Numbered from the stretch's first letter, positions 17,497-27,271 are shown. The stretch: 64,000 bases of DNA from Streptomyces sp. NBC_00659 (GCF_036226925.1 NZ_CP109031.1:4216001-4280000); one strand, 5' to 3'. Program-made: numbers and translations. Notes: generated by a model from the letters alone, not told the origin.

Positions 17497-19410
17497 TCAC
17501 TTGCCGAAGGCCAGCATCAGCTTCTCCTTCGCCTCGTCATTGCCCGTCAGCCGGGTCGTGGAGATGTAGAAGCGTCCGTCCACGTAGTCGACGGCCTTCG
17601 AGTAGAAGCCGGACTCGATGTCCGCGGTGCCCTGCGGGTTCTGGAGCAGTTTCGTGGGCGTGTGGACGGTGCCGCCCGTCGGGATCGACACGACGCGGCC
17701 GCCGCCGTCGTAGGACGCCTCGACATAGGCGATGAGCCCGGTGCCGTCCGTCTTCATCGGCATCATCGTCGCGTCCGTCGGGGACTTGACGCGCCACTTC
17801 TCCTTGCCGGTCGCGAGGCTGAACGCGACGATCTCGTTGGGGCCGCTCTTCGCCTCGGTCGGCAGATAGAGCGTGTCGGCGTCGGCGACGGCACCGAAGC
17901 AGCCCGTCAGGTCGCGGTCGAGGATCGCGAAGCCGCATTCGGGCGCGAGGCCGTCGTCGCTCTTGAGCTGCGAGCGCTCGTCACCGTTGCCCGTCAGCAC
18001 GGTGATGTTCACCGTCTTCTTCGCGTCGTTGGTCAGGTAGAGCACGACCGGGTCCACGGAATAGGCGCGCCCGACCCGCCAGCCCTTGGGGAACTTCTTC
18101 GTCCATCGGACCTTGCCGGTGGCCGGGTCCAGTTCCTGCACCTCGTCGTGCTCGGTGCTGCTGCCGGCCCCGCAGGACGAGACGGCCAGCAGCTTGGGGC
18201 CGCCCGCGAATCCCGCCGGGTAGCAGCCGGAGCCGTACTTCTTCTTGTCCCACAGCTTCTTGCCGCTGGTGACGTCGTAGGCCGTGCCCGACATCGAGCG
18301 CCCGACCGTCAACGTGTTCCCGGTGACGGACAGTTCGACCGAGAGCGTGCTGTCGAACAGGTCGCCGTCCGCGACCTTCCCGCTCCAGCCCTTGGCGCCG
18401 GTGTTCAGGTCGACCTGCTGGAGCTGGTTGCACTTGGCGCTGCTGGCGGCGCTGCTCATGTAGGCGATGACGACCTTGTCGTCGGCGGTCTTCTGCGGGG
18501 TGACCGAGCAGATCTTCTGCGGGAAGGTCAGCGCGGGCCAAGTCGGCTTGCCGTCCCCGACGTTGAACGCGAAGAGCTGCTTGTACGCCGACTTCACCGC
18601 CGTCTTGCCGGTGATCCACATGCCGGAGGCGTCGGCGCCCGAACCGGGCGCGTCGGGTGCCGACTTGTACCAGAGGACCTTCGCCTCGCCCGCCTTGCGG
18701 CCGGCGTTCAGGTCGCCGTCCTCCTCGCCGCCGTCACCGCTGCCGTCGCCGGGGTTGGCCGGATCGTCGGACGCGGACGCCGATGCGGACGGGCTGCCGC
18801 TCGCGCTGTGCTCCGCGACGGGCTTCTTGTCGTCACCACCGCCGGTGACGGCCCATACGGTGCCGCCGACGACGAGCAGACCCGCCACCGCGGCGGCGAT
18901 GACGAGCGCGGGCTTCCCCTTGAACGGGTTCTTCGAGCCACCGCCGGGACCGCCGGGCTGCGGGATGCCGGGCGCGCCCGGGTACGGCGCCTGAGGCGGG
19001 TACCCGTACCCCGGCTGCTGCCCGTATCCGTAGGGTCCGGGCCCGCCGTAGGGACCCGGCTGCTGCGGCTGTCCGTACGGGCCCGGCTGGGCGTAGGGGC
19101 CGGGCTGCTGCGGGTATCCGTAGCCGGGCTGCGGGGGCCCGGCGGGCGGGATGTTCTGGGGCGCGGGCGCCTGGGGCGGCTGCGCGGGAGGAGGGGGCGT
19201 GCCGTGGGGCGGCGGGGGCGTGTTCGGGGGCGTGCCCTGCGAACGCGGGTCCTGCGGAGTGCCCTGCGGCGCACCCTGGGGTGCCCCCTGCGGTGCGCCG
19301 AAACCACCCTGCGACCGCGGGTCCGGCGAGGCGTCGGCACCACCTGTCGGCGGCTGGTCCTGCGGTACTCCGAAACCGCCCTGCGGCGGCTGACTCGGCG
19401 GCTGACTCAT
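17497..19410 (-). CDS. membrane-anchored PQQ-like beta-propeller protein, paralogue
   Basis: A 637-residue protein built like its downstream neighbour. The N-terminus (1-160) is low-complexity (GFGAPQGAPQ, GPYGQPQQPG), the TM segment is at about 166-188 (LVIAAAVAGLLVVGGTVW), a charged Ser/Asp linker follows, and then an extracytoplasmic propeller with VDLNTGAKGWSGKV and FSLATGKEKWRVK repeats. Paired cysteines in the propeller (ICSVTPQK, SSAKCNQL) may form disulfides outside the cell. The ATG at 19410 follows GAGGGGG. The pair probably arose by tandem duplication. Confidence 0.8.
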   Translation of the reverse strand: MSQPPSQPPQGGFGVPQDQPPTGGADASPDPRSQGGFGAPQGAPQGAPQGTPQDPRSQGTPPNTPPPPHGTPPPPAQPPQAPAPQNIPPAGPPQPGYGYPQQPGPYAQPGPYGQPQQPGPYGGPGPYGYGQQPGYGYPPQAPYPGAPGIPQPGGPGGGSKNPFKGKPALVIAAAVAGLLVVGGTVWAVTGGGDDKKPVAEHSASGSPSASASASDDPANPGDGSGDGGEEDGDLNAGRKAGEAKVLWYKSAPDAPGSGADASGMWITGKTAVKSAYKQLFAFNVGDGKPTWPALTFPQKICSVTPQKTADDKVVIAYMSSAASSAKCNQLQQVDLNTGAKGWSGKVADGDLFDSTLSVELSVTGNTLTVGRSMSGTAYDVTSGKKLWDKKKYGSGCYPAGFAGGPKLLAVSSCGAGSSTEHDEVQELDPATGKVRWTKKFPKGWRVGRAYSVDPVVLYLTNDAKKTVNITVLTGNGDERSQLKSDDGLAPECGFAILDRDLTGCFGAVADADTLYLPTEAKSGPNEIVAFSLATGKEKWRVKSPTDATMMPMKTDGTGLIAYVEASYDGGGRVVSIPTGGTVHTPTKLLQNPQGTADIESGFYSKAVDYVDGRFYISTTRLTGNDEAKEKLMLAFGK

Positions 19411-19774
19411 CAGCGCGTCCCCCTCTTCACTGATGTGACCCCTCACCGGCGGCGCCGGGTTCGCGCCTCGCACGGTGGATCTCAGACTGTTCTCAGACCG
19501 CTCTTTCTATCACTCTGGGGGGCGCGGGCAGGGGGCCGGTGCGCGCCCTGTTCCCAAGGGAGGACCGGGCTGTGATGCCGCCGTTACGCGCCTTCACGTG
19601 CTTTTCACGCCGAGCGACCAGGGTGAGTTCACCACCCCCGGACCGCCGCGACGGGGGCGCCATCGGCAACTCGGGGGCGCCGGGCGGCACTTGCGCGCCC
19701 TCCGAGCAAGCCGCGCGCGCCGGGCCGGTCGCGCCGGGCGACCGAGCCGGGCACGCGGCGCCTCCTCCCCGGGA

Positions 19775-19836
19775 GGCACCGCATGTCAGGGGGCACCGCA
19801 CCTCAGGGGGCACCGCACGTCAGGAGGCACCGCGGA
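19775..19836. repeat. 17-bp tandem repeat in the 19411-19864 gene-free stretch
   Basis: Four copies with period 17 of GGCACCGCANNTCAGGG start at 19775, 19792, 19809 and 19826, the last one partial. The rest of the 454-bp intergenic stretch holds the promoter region of the 19410 gene, including TCTGAGAACAGTCTGAGA near 19482-19500, and no gene that I can support. Confidence 0.7.
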
Positions 19837-19864
19837 TCGGGCAGGGGGTGGTTTGCCCGCTGGA

Positions 19865-21670
19865 TCAGGCGTCTTCCGCCAGCTCCAGCCAGCGCATCTC
19901 CAGTTCCTCCCGCTCGCCCGCCAACTCGCGCAGCTCGGAGTCGAGTCGGGCGACCTTCCCGAAGTCGGTGGCGTTGTCGGCGATCTGGGCGTGCAGCTTG
20001 GTCTCCTTCTCGGAGATCTTGTCCAGCTGGCGCTCGATCTTCTGGAGTTCCTTCTTGGCGGCGCGGGCGTCGGCGGCGGAAGCGGCCTTGACGGGGGCGG
20101 GGGCGGCGGCGAGCACGGCCGCCGCGGCCACCTCCTCCATCTTCTGGCGCCGCTCCAGGTACTCGTCGATCCCGCGCGGAAGCATCCGCAGGGTGCTGTC
20201 GCCGAGGAGCGCGAACACGTTGTCCGTGGTGCGCTCGATGAAGAAGCGGTCGTGGGAGATCACGATCATGGAGCCGGGCCAGCCGTCGAGGAGGTCCTCG
20301 AGCTGGGTGAGGGTCTCGATGTCGAGGTCGTTGGTGGGCTCGTCGAGGAAGAGGACGTTGGGCTCGTCCATCAGCAGGCGCAGGAGCTGGAGCCGCCGGC
20401 GCTCACCACCGCTGAGGTCGCCGACCGGCGTCCACTGCTTCTCCTTGTTGAAGCCGAACGTCTCGCAGAGCTGCCCCGCGGTCATCTCGCGGCCCTTGCC
20501 GAGGTCGACACGGTCGCGGACGGACTGGACGGCCTGGAGGACCCGCCAGGTGGGGTCGAGCTCGGCGACCTCCTGGGAGAGGTAGGCGAGCTTCACCGTC
20601 TTGCCGGTGACGATCCGGCCGGCGGCGGGCTGCTTCTCGCCGTCGCTGCGGGCGGCCTCGGCCAGGGCGCGCAGCAGCGAGGTCTTGCCCGCGCCGTTCA
20701 CGCCGACGAGGCCGACACGGTCACCCGGTCCGAGCTGCCAGGTCAGGTGCTTGAGCAGCACCTTGGGCCCGGCCTGCACGGTGACGTCCTCCAGCTCGAA
20801 GACGGTCCTGCCGAGCCGCGTACCGGCGAACTTCATGAGCTCGCTCTTGTCGCGCGGCGGCGGCACATCGGCGATCAGCTCGTTGGCGGCCTCGACGCGG
20901 AAGCGCGGCTTGGAGGTACGGGCGGGCGCCCCGCGGCGCAGCCAGGCCAGCTCCTTGCGGACCAGGTTCTGCCGCTTGACCTCCTCGGTCGCGGCGATGC
21001 GCTCACGCTCGGCCCGCGCGAACACGTAGTCGGTGTAGCCGCCCTCGTACTCGTACACCGCGCCCTTCTGCACGTCCCACATCTGGGTGCAGACCTGGTC
21101 GAGGAACCACCGGTCGTGCGTCACGCACACCAGCGCGGAACGGCGCTCGCGCAGGTGCTTGGCCAGCCAGGCGATGCCCTCGACGTCCAGGTGGTTGGTG
21201 GGCTCGTCGAGGACGATCAGGTCCTGCTCCTCGATGAGGAGCTTCGCCAGCGCGATACGGCGCCGCTCGCCGCCGGAGAGCGGGGCGATCACGGTGTCGA
21301 GCCCCTGCGGGAACCCGGGCAGGTCGAGACCGCCGAAGAGACCCGTCAGCACGTCCCTGATCTTGGAGTTGCCGGCCCACTCGTGGTCGGCCATGTCCCG
21401 GATGACCTCGTGGCGGACGGTGGCCGTGGGGTCGAGCGAGTCGTGCTGGGTGAGCACGCCGACGTTCAGGCCGCCGGAGTGCGTGACGCGGCCGGTGTCG
21501 GGCTCCTCCAGCCGGGCCAGCATGCGGATCAGGGTCGTCTTGCCGTCCCCGTTCCGGCCGACCACGCCGATCCGGTCGCCCTCGCTGACGCCGAGGGAGA
21601 CTCCGTCGAGCAGTGCACGGGTGCCGTACACCTTGCTGACGGACTCGACATTGACCAGGTTGACGGCCAT
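19865..21670 (-). CDS. ABC-F family ATPase (Uup/EttA-like)
   Basis: A 601-residue protein with two ABC domains and no membrane segments, the ABC-F layout of ribosome-associated factors. The first Walker A is GRNGDGKTT (38-46) with signature LSGGERRRIALAKLL; the second is GVNGAGKTS with LSGGERRRLQLLRLL. The linker is rich in basic residues (KRQNLVRKELAWLRRGAPA), and a Uup-type coiled coil closes the C-terminus (KKELQKIERQLDKISEKE). It probably acts on stalled or assembling ribosomes; an antibiotic-resistance role is possible but the Uup-type tail argues for housekeeping. The ATG at 21670 follows CAGGAGAG. Confidence 0.9.
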   Translation of the reverse strand: MAVNLVNVESVSKVYGTRALLDGVSLGVSEGDRIGVVGRNGDGKTTLIRMLARLEEPDTGRVTHSGGLNVGVLTQHDSLDPTATVRHEVIRDMADHEWAGNSKIRDVLTGLFGGLDLPGFPQGLDTVIAPLSGGERRRIALAKLLIEEQDLIVLDEPTNHLDVEGIAWLAKHLRERRSALVCVTHDRWFLDQVCTQMWDVQKGAVYEYEGGYTDYVFARAERERIAATEEVKRQNLVRKELAWLRRGAPARTSKPRFRVEAANELIADVPPPRDKSELMKFAGTRLGRTVFELEDVTVQAGPKVLLKHLTWQLGPGDRVGLVGVNGAGKTSLLRALAEAARSDGEKQPAAGRIVTGKTVKLAYLSQEVAELDPTWRVLQAVQSVRDRVDLGKGREMTAGQLCETFGFNKEKQWTPVGDLSGGERRRLQLLRLLMDEPNVLFLDEPTNDLDIETLTQLEDLLDGWPGSMIVISHDRFFIERTTDNVFALLGDSTLRMLPRGIDEYLERRQKMEEVAAAAVLAAAPAPVKAASAADARAAKKELQKIERQLDKISEKETKLHAQIADNATDFGKVARLDSELRELAGEREELEMRWLELAEDA

Positions 21671-21755
21671 TTCTCTCCTGAACAAGGGGGACGATCGACC
21701 CTCAAGGGTAGTCCGCGCGGCGGACGTCCCCCGCCGCGCGTTCCCCGTCCCCTCG

Positions 21756-21798
21756 GTCGAGCACCGTCGCTCCGGTCAGTCGAGCACCGTCGCTCCGG
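21756..21798. repeat. tandem copy of the ispE 3' end
   Basis: GTCGAGCACCGTCGCTCCGG occurs at 21756-21775 and at 21779-21798. The second copy covers the last codons of ispE; the first lies just beyond its stop codon. It is a 23-bp-period slippage duplication of the gene end. Confidence 0.75.
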
Positions 21799-22678
21799 GC
21801 GCCGGGGACCGCGTGACGCGGACCGTCCGGCAGGTGCCCGAGGCGAGAAGCACCTGGCCGATGGTCCGCGCGGACTCCTCGTCCGGCGCGAGGAACGCCG
21901 TGGTCGGGCCCGACCCGGAGACGAGCGCGGCGAGCGCGCCGGCCGCGCGGCCTGTCGCGAGGGTGTCGGCGAGGGCGGGGAAGAGGGAGAGGGCCGCGGG
22001 CTGGAGGTCGTTGGAGACGGTGCGGGCGAGGGCTCCGGCGTCCCCCTTCGCCAGCGCGTCCAGCAGTTCCTGCGAGGCGACCGGCTCCGGGACGCGTACG
22101 CCCTCGTTCATCCGGTCGAACTCCCGGAAGACCGCCGGGGTCGACAGTCCGCGCTCGGCCATCGCGAACACCCAGTGGAAGGTCCCGCCGACCTCCAGGG
22201 CACGCAGCTGCTCACCACGCCCGGTACCGAGCGCCGCCCCGCCCACCAGGGAGAACGGCACATCGCTGCCCAATTCGGCGCAGATGTCGAGGAGTTCGTC
22301 GCGCGAGGCGTTCGTGCCCCACAGGGTGTCGCAGGCGAGCAGCGCGCCCGCCCCGTCCGCGCTGCCTCCGGCCATGCCGCCGGCGACGGGGATGTCCTTG
22401 GCGATGTGGAGATGGACGGCGGGGTCGATGCCGTACCGGCGGGCGAGTTCCAGGGCGGCGCGGGCCGCGAGGTTCGTGCGGTCGAGGGGCACCTGGGCGG
22501 CGTCCGGGCCCGCGCAGGTGACACGCAGTTCGTCCGCCGGGGTGACCGTCACCTCGTCGTACAGGCCGACCGCGAGGAAGACGTTGGCCAGGTCGTGGAA
22601 GCCGTCGGGGCGTGCGCCGCCGACCGCGAGCTGGACGTTGACCTTGGCAGGGACGCGTACCGTCACCGTCTCCGTCAC
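21776..22678 (-). CDS. ispE: 4-diphosphocytidyl-2-C-methyl-D-erythritol kinase
   Basis: A 300-residue GHMP kinase that phosphorylates CDP-methylerythritol in the MEP pathway to isoprenoid precursors. K12 in VPAKVNVQL and the ATP loop [15 protein letters not shown] (97-111) are the diagnostic residues, and a third motif ([11 protein letters not shown]) is near the C-terminus. The GTG start at 22678 overlaps the ksgA stop by 4 bp. The ksgA-ispE order is conserved in actinobacteria. Its last codons are duplicated just downstream. Confidence 0.95.
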   Translation of the reverse strand: MTETVTVRVPAKVNVQLAVGGARPDGFHDLANVFLAVGLYDEVTVTPADELRVTCAGPDAAQVPLDRTNLAARAALELARRYGIDPAVHLHIAKDIPVAGGMAGGSADGAGALLACDTLWGTNASRDELLDICAELGSDVPFSLVGGAALGTGRGEQLRALEVGGTFHWVFAMAERGLSTPAVFREFDRMNEGVRVPEPVASQELLDALAKGDAGALARTVSNDLQPAALSLFPALADTLATGRAAGALAALVSGSGPTTAFLAPDEESARTIGQVLLASGTCRTVRVTRSPAPGATVLD

Positions 22679-23625
22679 GGCTGGGTCGACTCCTCGTTCT
22701 CGGTGGCGCTCTCGGCGTTCTCGGGGCGGTAGCGGCGCGCGTTCCTCGTGTCCGCGCCGCTCGCCTCGCCGCGGTTCTCCGCGATCCGGACGAACTCCTC
22801 GACCGTCAGGGACTCGCCGCGGGCCTGCGGGGAGACACCGGCGGCGACGAGCGCGGCCTCGGCGGCGGCGGCCGAACCGGCCCATCCGGCGAGGGCGGCG
22901 CGCAGGGTCTTGCGGCGCTGCGCGAAGGCCGCGTCCACGGCCGCGAACACGTCGTTCTTCCGGACGGTCGTGGAGATCGGCTCGGCACGCCGGGTGAGCG
23001 ACACGAGACCGCTGTCGACGTTGGGCGCCGGCCAGAAGACGTTGCGTCCGATGGAGCCGGCCCGCTTCACGTCGGCGTACCAGTTCGCCTTCACGGACGG
23101 CACGCCGTACACCTTCGAGCCGGGCGGGGCGGCGAGCCGGTCGGCGACCTCCGCCTGGACCATCACGAGGGTGCGCTCGATCGTCGGGAAGGTGTCGAGC
23201 ATGTGCAGCAGGACGGGCACGGCGACGTTGTACGGGAGGTTCGCGACCAGCGCGGTCGGGGGCGGGCCCGGCAGCTCCCGGACCTGCATGGCGTCCGAGT
23301 GCACCAGCGAGAACCGGTCGGCCCGCTGCGGCATGCGGGCCGCGACCGTCGCGGGGAGCGCGCTCGCGAGGACGTCGTCGATCTCCACGGCGACGACCCG
23401 GTCCGCCGTCTCCAGCAGACCGAGCGTCAGCGAGCCGAGGCCGGGGCCCACCTCCACGACCACGTCGTCGGGCCGCACCTGCGCGGTCCGCACGATGCGG
23501 CGCACCGTGTTGGCGTCGATCACAAAGTTCTGGCCGCGCTGCTTGGTGGGCCGTACGCCGAGGGCTGCCGCGAGTTCGCGGATCTCGGCGGGGCCCAGGA
23601 GGGCGTCGGAGGTGGGGCTGGTCAC
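22675..23625 (-). CDS. rsmA: 16S rRNA (adenine1518-N6/adenine1519-N6)-dimethyltransferase
   Basis: A 316-residue KsgA/RsmA enzyme that dimethylates two adjacent adenines of the 16S rRNA helix-45 loop during 30S assembly. It shows the AdoMet loop [14 protein letters not shown] (58 onward), the acidic ribose-binding VAVEIDD, and the catalytic motif NLPYNV (N129-Y132). A C-terminal tail beyond about residue 285 is charged and poorly conserved. It overlaps ispE by 4 bp and lies downstream of rpfB and tatD on the same strand. The gene is also known as ksgA. Confidence 0.95.
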   Translation of the reverse strand: MTSPTSDALLGPAEIRELAAALGVRPTKQRGQNFVIDANTVRRIVRTAQVRPDDVVVEVGPGLGSLTLGLLETADRVVAVEIDDVLASALPATVAARMPQRADRFSLVHSDAMQVRELPGPPPTALVANLPYNVAVPVLLHMLDTFPTIERTLVMVQAEVADRLAAPPGSKVYGVPSVKANWYADVKRAGSIGRNVFWPAPNVDSGLVSLTRRAEPISTTVRKNDVFAAVDAAFAQRRKTLRAALAGWAGSAAAAEAALVAAGVSPQARGESLTVEEFVRIAENRGEASGADTRNARRYRPENAESATENEESTQP

Positions 23626-23751
23626 GAGCCAAGGGTACGGGGGGCCGGGCCCCGGCCGTGCAGCCGCGGCCCGGTGGTGCCGGTGTCAGCCGTGCGGCCC
23701 CGGCCCGGTGGGCCGATGCCGGCCGTGCGCCCCGGGCCCGGTGGGGCCATG

Positions 23752-25668
23752 TCAGCTGTGCAGCCGCGGCCCGCAGTGCGGCCAGGGAGTCGTCCCGCGG
23801 CGCATGTACAGCTTCTTGGCCCTGCGCGTCTGTTCCGCGGCCGAGGCGTCCTGGGGGTGTCCGGTGCCGCCGAGGGTGTGCCAGGTGCGGGTGTCGAACT
23901 GATAGAGGCCGCCGTACGTGCCGGACGGATCGACGGCGCCGGGCCGGCCGCCGGACTCGCACGCGGCGAGGCTCTTCCAGTTCAGGTGGTCGGCGCCGCC
24001 GCGGGACGGGGGATGCGGCTTCGTGCCGACCCTGACCAGCCGGTCCTGCGGGTGCCGCACCACCTCGGACCGTTCGAGCCGGGGCCGCTGCTTGACGCCG
24101 TTGACGGTGCGCAGGCTGTAGGTGAGGCGCCAAGCCCCGTACCGGCCCGGGTTCTCGACGACCTCGACGCCCTCGAACAGCGAGGCGTCGTCGGCCCGCC
24201 GCACCTCGAACGGAATCCGTTCCTCGCGGACCTCCCTGGTCCCGGTGACGCGCAGCACGGTGACCGCCTGCCCGTCCCGCGGAAAGCTCGCGCCCGGTAC
24301 GGAGGTCATGTCCTGTCCGTGCAGGGTGATCCCGGCCTCCCGCACCGCCTCCGCGACGCTCGCCGCGTTGGTGCGGATCGTCCGGGCCCGGCCGTCGGCC
24401 ATGATCGTGACGGCGCGTTCGGTCCGTACGTCGAGCGCCAGTCCTTCGGGTCCGATGCGCCGGGAGCGCGAGGCCGACAGGTGGGCGCCCTCGGCGCGCA
24501 CCCCCAGCTGGCCGAGCGCTCCGTCCACGGTGTGCGCCGTCGTCCACACCCTGCGCCGCTCCCCGTCGACGGTGAGGTGCACCGGACGCCCGTAGCGCAC
24601 CGCGACCTCGTCCCCGCTGGCGAGGGCGGTGCCGGGGGCCGGCGCGACCATGTCGTGCGCGCCCACCTTCACGCCTTCGTCGGCCAGCAGTTCCGACACG
24701 TCGTCCGCGAAGGTGTGCAGCGTGCGCGGTCTGCCGTCGACGCTGAGCTCGATCGCCTTGTCGTTGGCGACGAACGCGGAGGTGCCGCCGGCCAGGAAGG
24801 CCACGACCAGGGCCTGCGGAAGCAGCCGCCGCAGGGAATCGGAGCGCTCGGGGATCCGCCTGCGCCGGGCCGCGCGACGCGCCTCGGCCCGGCCGCCCGT
24901 TCCCCTCGCGCCGTCCCGACCCCGTACACCGTCCACACCGTCCACACCGTCCACGGGGTTCGTGGTGGCGGCCGGGTCGCCCTGCCGCAGACGCGGCAGG
25001 CGGGGCTCGGTCGGCGCGTCGGGCGCCACCGGCACCGTGCGCCCATCCCGCGCGCCGGACGCGCCCTGCACGCCGTACAAGGGGGCTCGGGGCGCTTCCG
25101 GCGCCGCGGGCCCGGCAGCGCGGGTCCCGTAGGCCGGGGTCCAGGAAACCGGGGAGACTCCGCCGTACGGCCCGTACCCCGCGTGACCGGAGTACGCCTC
25201 CTGCCCGGAGAAGGCCTCACGCCGGCGGTAGCTCTCGTGCCCGGCATACGCCTCGTGACCGGCGTACACCTCACGCCCGGAGTCCGTCGGCACCTCGTGC
25301 CCGGCATACGCGTCGTGACCGGACTGCGCCTGGTGACCGGGGTCCGTCGGCAGCTCGTGCTCGCGGTAGGCCTCGTGACCTGTGTACGTCTGATGACCGG
25401 GGTGAGGCGGGTGACCGGAGTCCGCCCACGCCTCCTGGCCCCGGTACTCCCCGTGACCGCGGTACCCCTCGTGGTCGGCCCGCGGCACACCGGCGAGGCC
25501 GGGCCCGGCGGGCGCGCCGAATGCGCCGGGCGGCCCGGCCGTGCCGAGCGGGTCCGCCGCGGGGGGCGGGCCGGCGGCGGCGCCGGTGACGCCCATGACG
25601 ACGGTGGTGGCCTCGGGGCCACCGGTCGGTCCGTACGTCTTGTACGGCTCGTACCGCGAGCTGCTCAC
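23752..25668 (-). CDS. rpfB: resuscitation-promoting factor B, long form
   Basis: A 638-residue secreted or membrane-anchored muralytic protein that cleaves peptidoglycan to help spore germination or resuscitation. The order is: residues 1-260 low-complexity with many GHEAYAGHE-like repeats (about 70-170), a basic stretch, a TM anchor (about 283-300), three DUF348 repeats, a G5 domain, then the RPF catalytic domain (about 560-638). The catalytic Glu is E571 in ACESGG, and C570 probably pairs with the Cys in WPHCGPRLHS. The cytoplasmic Tyr/His-rich repeat N-terminus is unusually long for an RpfB. It lies between tatD and ksgA, as in other actinobacteria. Confidence 0.92.
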   Translation of the reverse strand: MSSSRYEPYKTYGPTGGPEATTVVMGVTGAAAGPPPAADPLGTAGPPGAFGAPAGPGLAGVPRADHEGYRGHGEYRGQEAWADSGHPPHPGHQTYTGHEAYREHELPTDPGHQAQSGHDAYAGHEVPTDSGREVYAGHEAYAGHESYRRREAFSGQEAYSGHAGYGPYGGVSPVSWTPAYGTRAAGPAAPEAPRAPLYGVQGASGARDGRTVPVAPDAPTEPRLPRLRQGDPAATTNPVDGVDGVDGVRGRDGARGTGGRAEARRAARRRRIPERSDSLRRLLPQALVVAFLAGGTSAFVANDKAIELSVDGRPRTLHTFADDVSELLADEGVKVGAHDMVAPAPGTALASGDEVAVRYGRPVHLTVDGERRRVWTTAHTVDGALGQLGVRAEGAHLSASRSRRIGPEGLALDVRTERAVTIMADGRARTIRTNAASVAEAVREAGITLHGQDMTSVPGASFPRDGQAVTVLRVTGTREVREERIPFEVRRADDASLFEGVEVVENPGRYGAWRLTYSLRTVNGVKQRPRLERSEVVRHPQDRLVRVGTKPHPPSRGGADHLNWKSLAACESGGRPGAVDPSGTYGGLYQFDTRTWHTLGGTGHPQDASAAEQTRRAKKLYMRRGTTPWPHCGPRLHS

Positions 25669-25816
25669 GACGACACGCTCCAGGGTCCGGATCGGGCGAC
25701 CAGAACCTAGCGGAGCGACGTCACTCTCCCAAGCAACGCGGCTACGCTGTGTCGCGGCACTTTCTCGCCGAAGACCCCGGCCGGACCGGGAAGAGTCCCC
25801 CCGAGGCCGTTATGGG

Positions 25817-26704
25817 TCAGTAATCGAACGCGCGCGCCGTGTTGGCGGAGATCGAGGTCGCCAGCGTGTCCTCGTCGATCCCCCGTACCGCGGCCATGGC
25901 GCGCACCGTGACCGGAATGAGATACGGCGCGTTGGGCCGTCCGCGGTAGGGCGCGGGGGTCAGGAACGGCGCGTCGGTCTCGACGAGGACGAGTTCGAGC
26001 GGGGCCACGGCCAGCGCGTCGCGCAGCGGCTGGGCGTTCTTGAAGGTCATGTTCCCGGCGAAGGACATGAAGTAGCCGGCGCGGGCGCAGACCGCGGCCA
26101 TGTCGGCGTCGCCCGAGTAGCAGTGGAAGACGGTCCGCTCCGGGGCGCCCTCCTCCGCCAGGACGCGCAGGACGTCCGCGTGGGCGTCGCGGTCATGGAT
26201 GACCAGGGCCTTGCCGTGCCGCTTGGCGATCTCGATGTGGGCGCGGAAGGAGCGCTCCTGCGCCTCCTTGCCCTCGGGCCCGGTGCGGAAGTGGTCGAGG
26301 CCGGTCTCGCCGACGCCCTTGACGTGCGGGAGGGCGGCGAGCCGGTCGATCTCCGCGAGCGCCTCGTCCAGGGCGGCCTCGCCGCCCGGCCGGCGGGCGC
26401 CCTGCCGGGACCAGCCGTCGGGATCGCCGAGCACGATACGGGGTGCCTCGTTGGGGTGCAGGGCGACGGTGGCGTGGACGGCGTCGTGCGTGGCCGCCGT
26501 CTCGGCCGCCCAGCGTGAGCCCTTCACGTCGCAGCCGACCTGCACGACCGTCGTCACGCCGACCGAGGCGGCCTTGGCGAGGGCGTCCTCGACCGTGCCG
26601 GACTGCATGTCGAGATGGGTGTGCGAGTCGGCCACGGGAACGCGCAGGGGCTCGGGGAGCGGCGGTGCGGCGTTCTTGTCGGCGGCGGAGGCGGAGGAAG
26701 GCAT
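25817..26704 (-). CDS. tatD: TatD-family metal-dependent DNase/hydrolase
   Basis: A 295-residue TIM-barrel hydrolase. The metal ligands are H28 and H30 in DSHTHLD, the Glu in GVGETGLD, the His in ALVIHDRDA, the His in VFHCYSGD and the Asp in LVETDAPFL, so the active site is complete. TatD proteins are 3'-5' exonucleases acting on damaged DNA. The first 20 residues are an Ala/Pro-rich extension, so the true start may be internal. It is upstream of rpfB and ksgA, the standard actinobacterial order (metG is absent here). Confidence 0.9.
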   Translation of the reverse strand: MPSSASAADKNAAPPLPEPLRVPVADSHTHLDMQSGTVEDALAKAASVGVTTVVQVGCDVKGSRWAAETAATHDAVHATVALHPNEAPRIVLGDPDGWSRQGARRPGGEAALDEALAEIDRLAALPHVKGVGETGLDHFRTGPEGKEAQERSFRAHIEIAKRHGKALVIHDRDAHADVLRVLAEEGAPERTVFHCYSGDADMAAVCARAGYFMSFAGNMTFKNAQPLRDALAVAPLELVLVETDAPFLTPAPYRGRPNAPYLIPVTVRAMAAVRGIDEDTLATSISANTARAFDY

Positions 26705-26790
26705 GCCCCGATCCTACGAAGGGGGCATGCACCGCCTCACCTCGCGGGGAGCCGACGGGCGGTCCCGTGCGCGGGTCCCGCCCGGGAAGG

Positions 26791-27261
26791 TCAGCCCGCC
26801 CGGCGGTGCTGGAAGGGGTGCAGCAGGTCCGACAGATGCCAGTGGTGCGGCTCCTTCGGGGCGTCGGAGGCCCCGGCCCGCGCCTCTCCCTCCGGGCCGT
26901 CCTCGGGCTGGTGCGGTACCGGCCGGCGGTGGCGGTGCGTCATGGAGTGCATGGAGTCGTGGACGGAGGACACCTGGCCGGCGCGCATGATGCGCACCAC
27001 GTGGCTGTCGCAGTTCAGGCAGGTGGGCCGGCTGAGCGGCGACGGCACGACCTCGCCGTTCGCCACGTACACCACGAACTCGACGCCTTCCGCGTCGCGG
27101 TGGTGCTCGATCTCGTACGACTGTTCCCAGCCGTGCCCGCAGCGCATGCAGGCGAAGGAATACGATTCGTGGACGACGGCCCTCGCCGTGCCGCGATGCC
27201 TGTTCTGTTCGGTGACCTGACCGGCGGCGGTACCGTCGGTCCGTCCTGTGGTCTCACTCAT
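26791..27261 (-). CDS. zinc-ribbon protein of unknown function
   Basis: A 156-residue soluble protein with two CxxC knuckles, CMRCGHGWEQ and CLNCDSH, about 45 residues apart, forming a likely zinc ribbon. The last 50 residues are rich in His, Arg and Pro. The ATG at 27261 follows GAGGAG. A perfect palindrome TTGTCCGCTGGACAA sits immediately upstream of the ribosome site with a related copy further out, so the gene is probably under specific repression. No pathway can be named. Confidence 0.7.
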   Translation of the reverse strand: MSETTGRTDGTAAGQVTEQNRHRGTARAVVHESYSFACMRCGHGWEQSYEIEHHRDAEGVEFVVYVANGEVVPSPLSRPTCLNCDSHVVRIMRAGQVSSVHDSMHSMTHRHRRPVPHQPEDGPEGEARAGASDAPKEPHHWHLSDLLHPFQHRRAG

Positions 27262-27271
27262 GCCGGCTCCT

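Noticed and set aside
19475..22732. A 1085-residue open frame on the plus strand across the ABC-F and ispE genes
   Set aside because: It is a GC-frame shadow: the minus strand carries two complete conserved enzymes with all motifs, and the plus translation is Arg/Gly/Val-rich without domains.
23203..25710. Long plus-strand frame with repeated VTGVRLVTGV sequence
   Set aside because: It is the antisense reading of the rpfB repeat region; the sense strand has DUF348, G5 and RPF domains.
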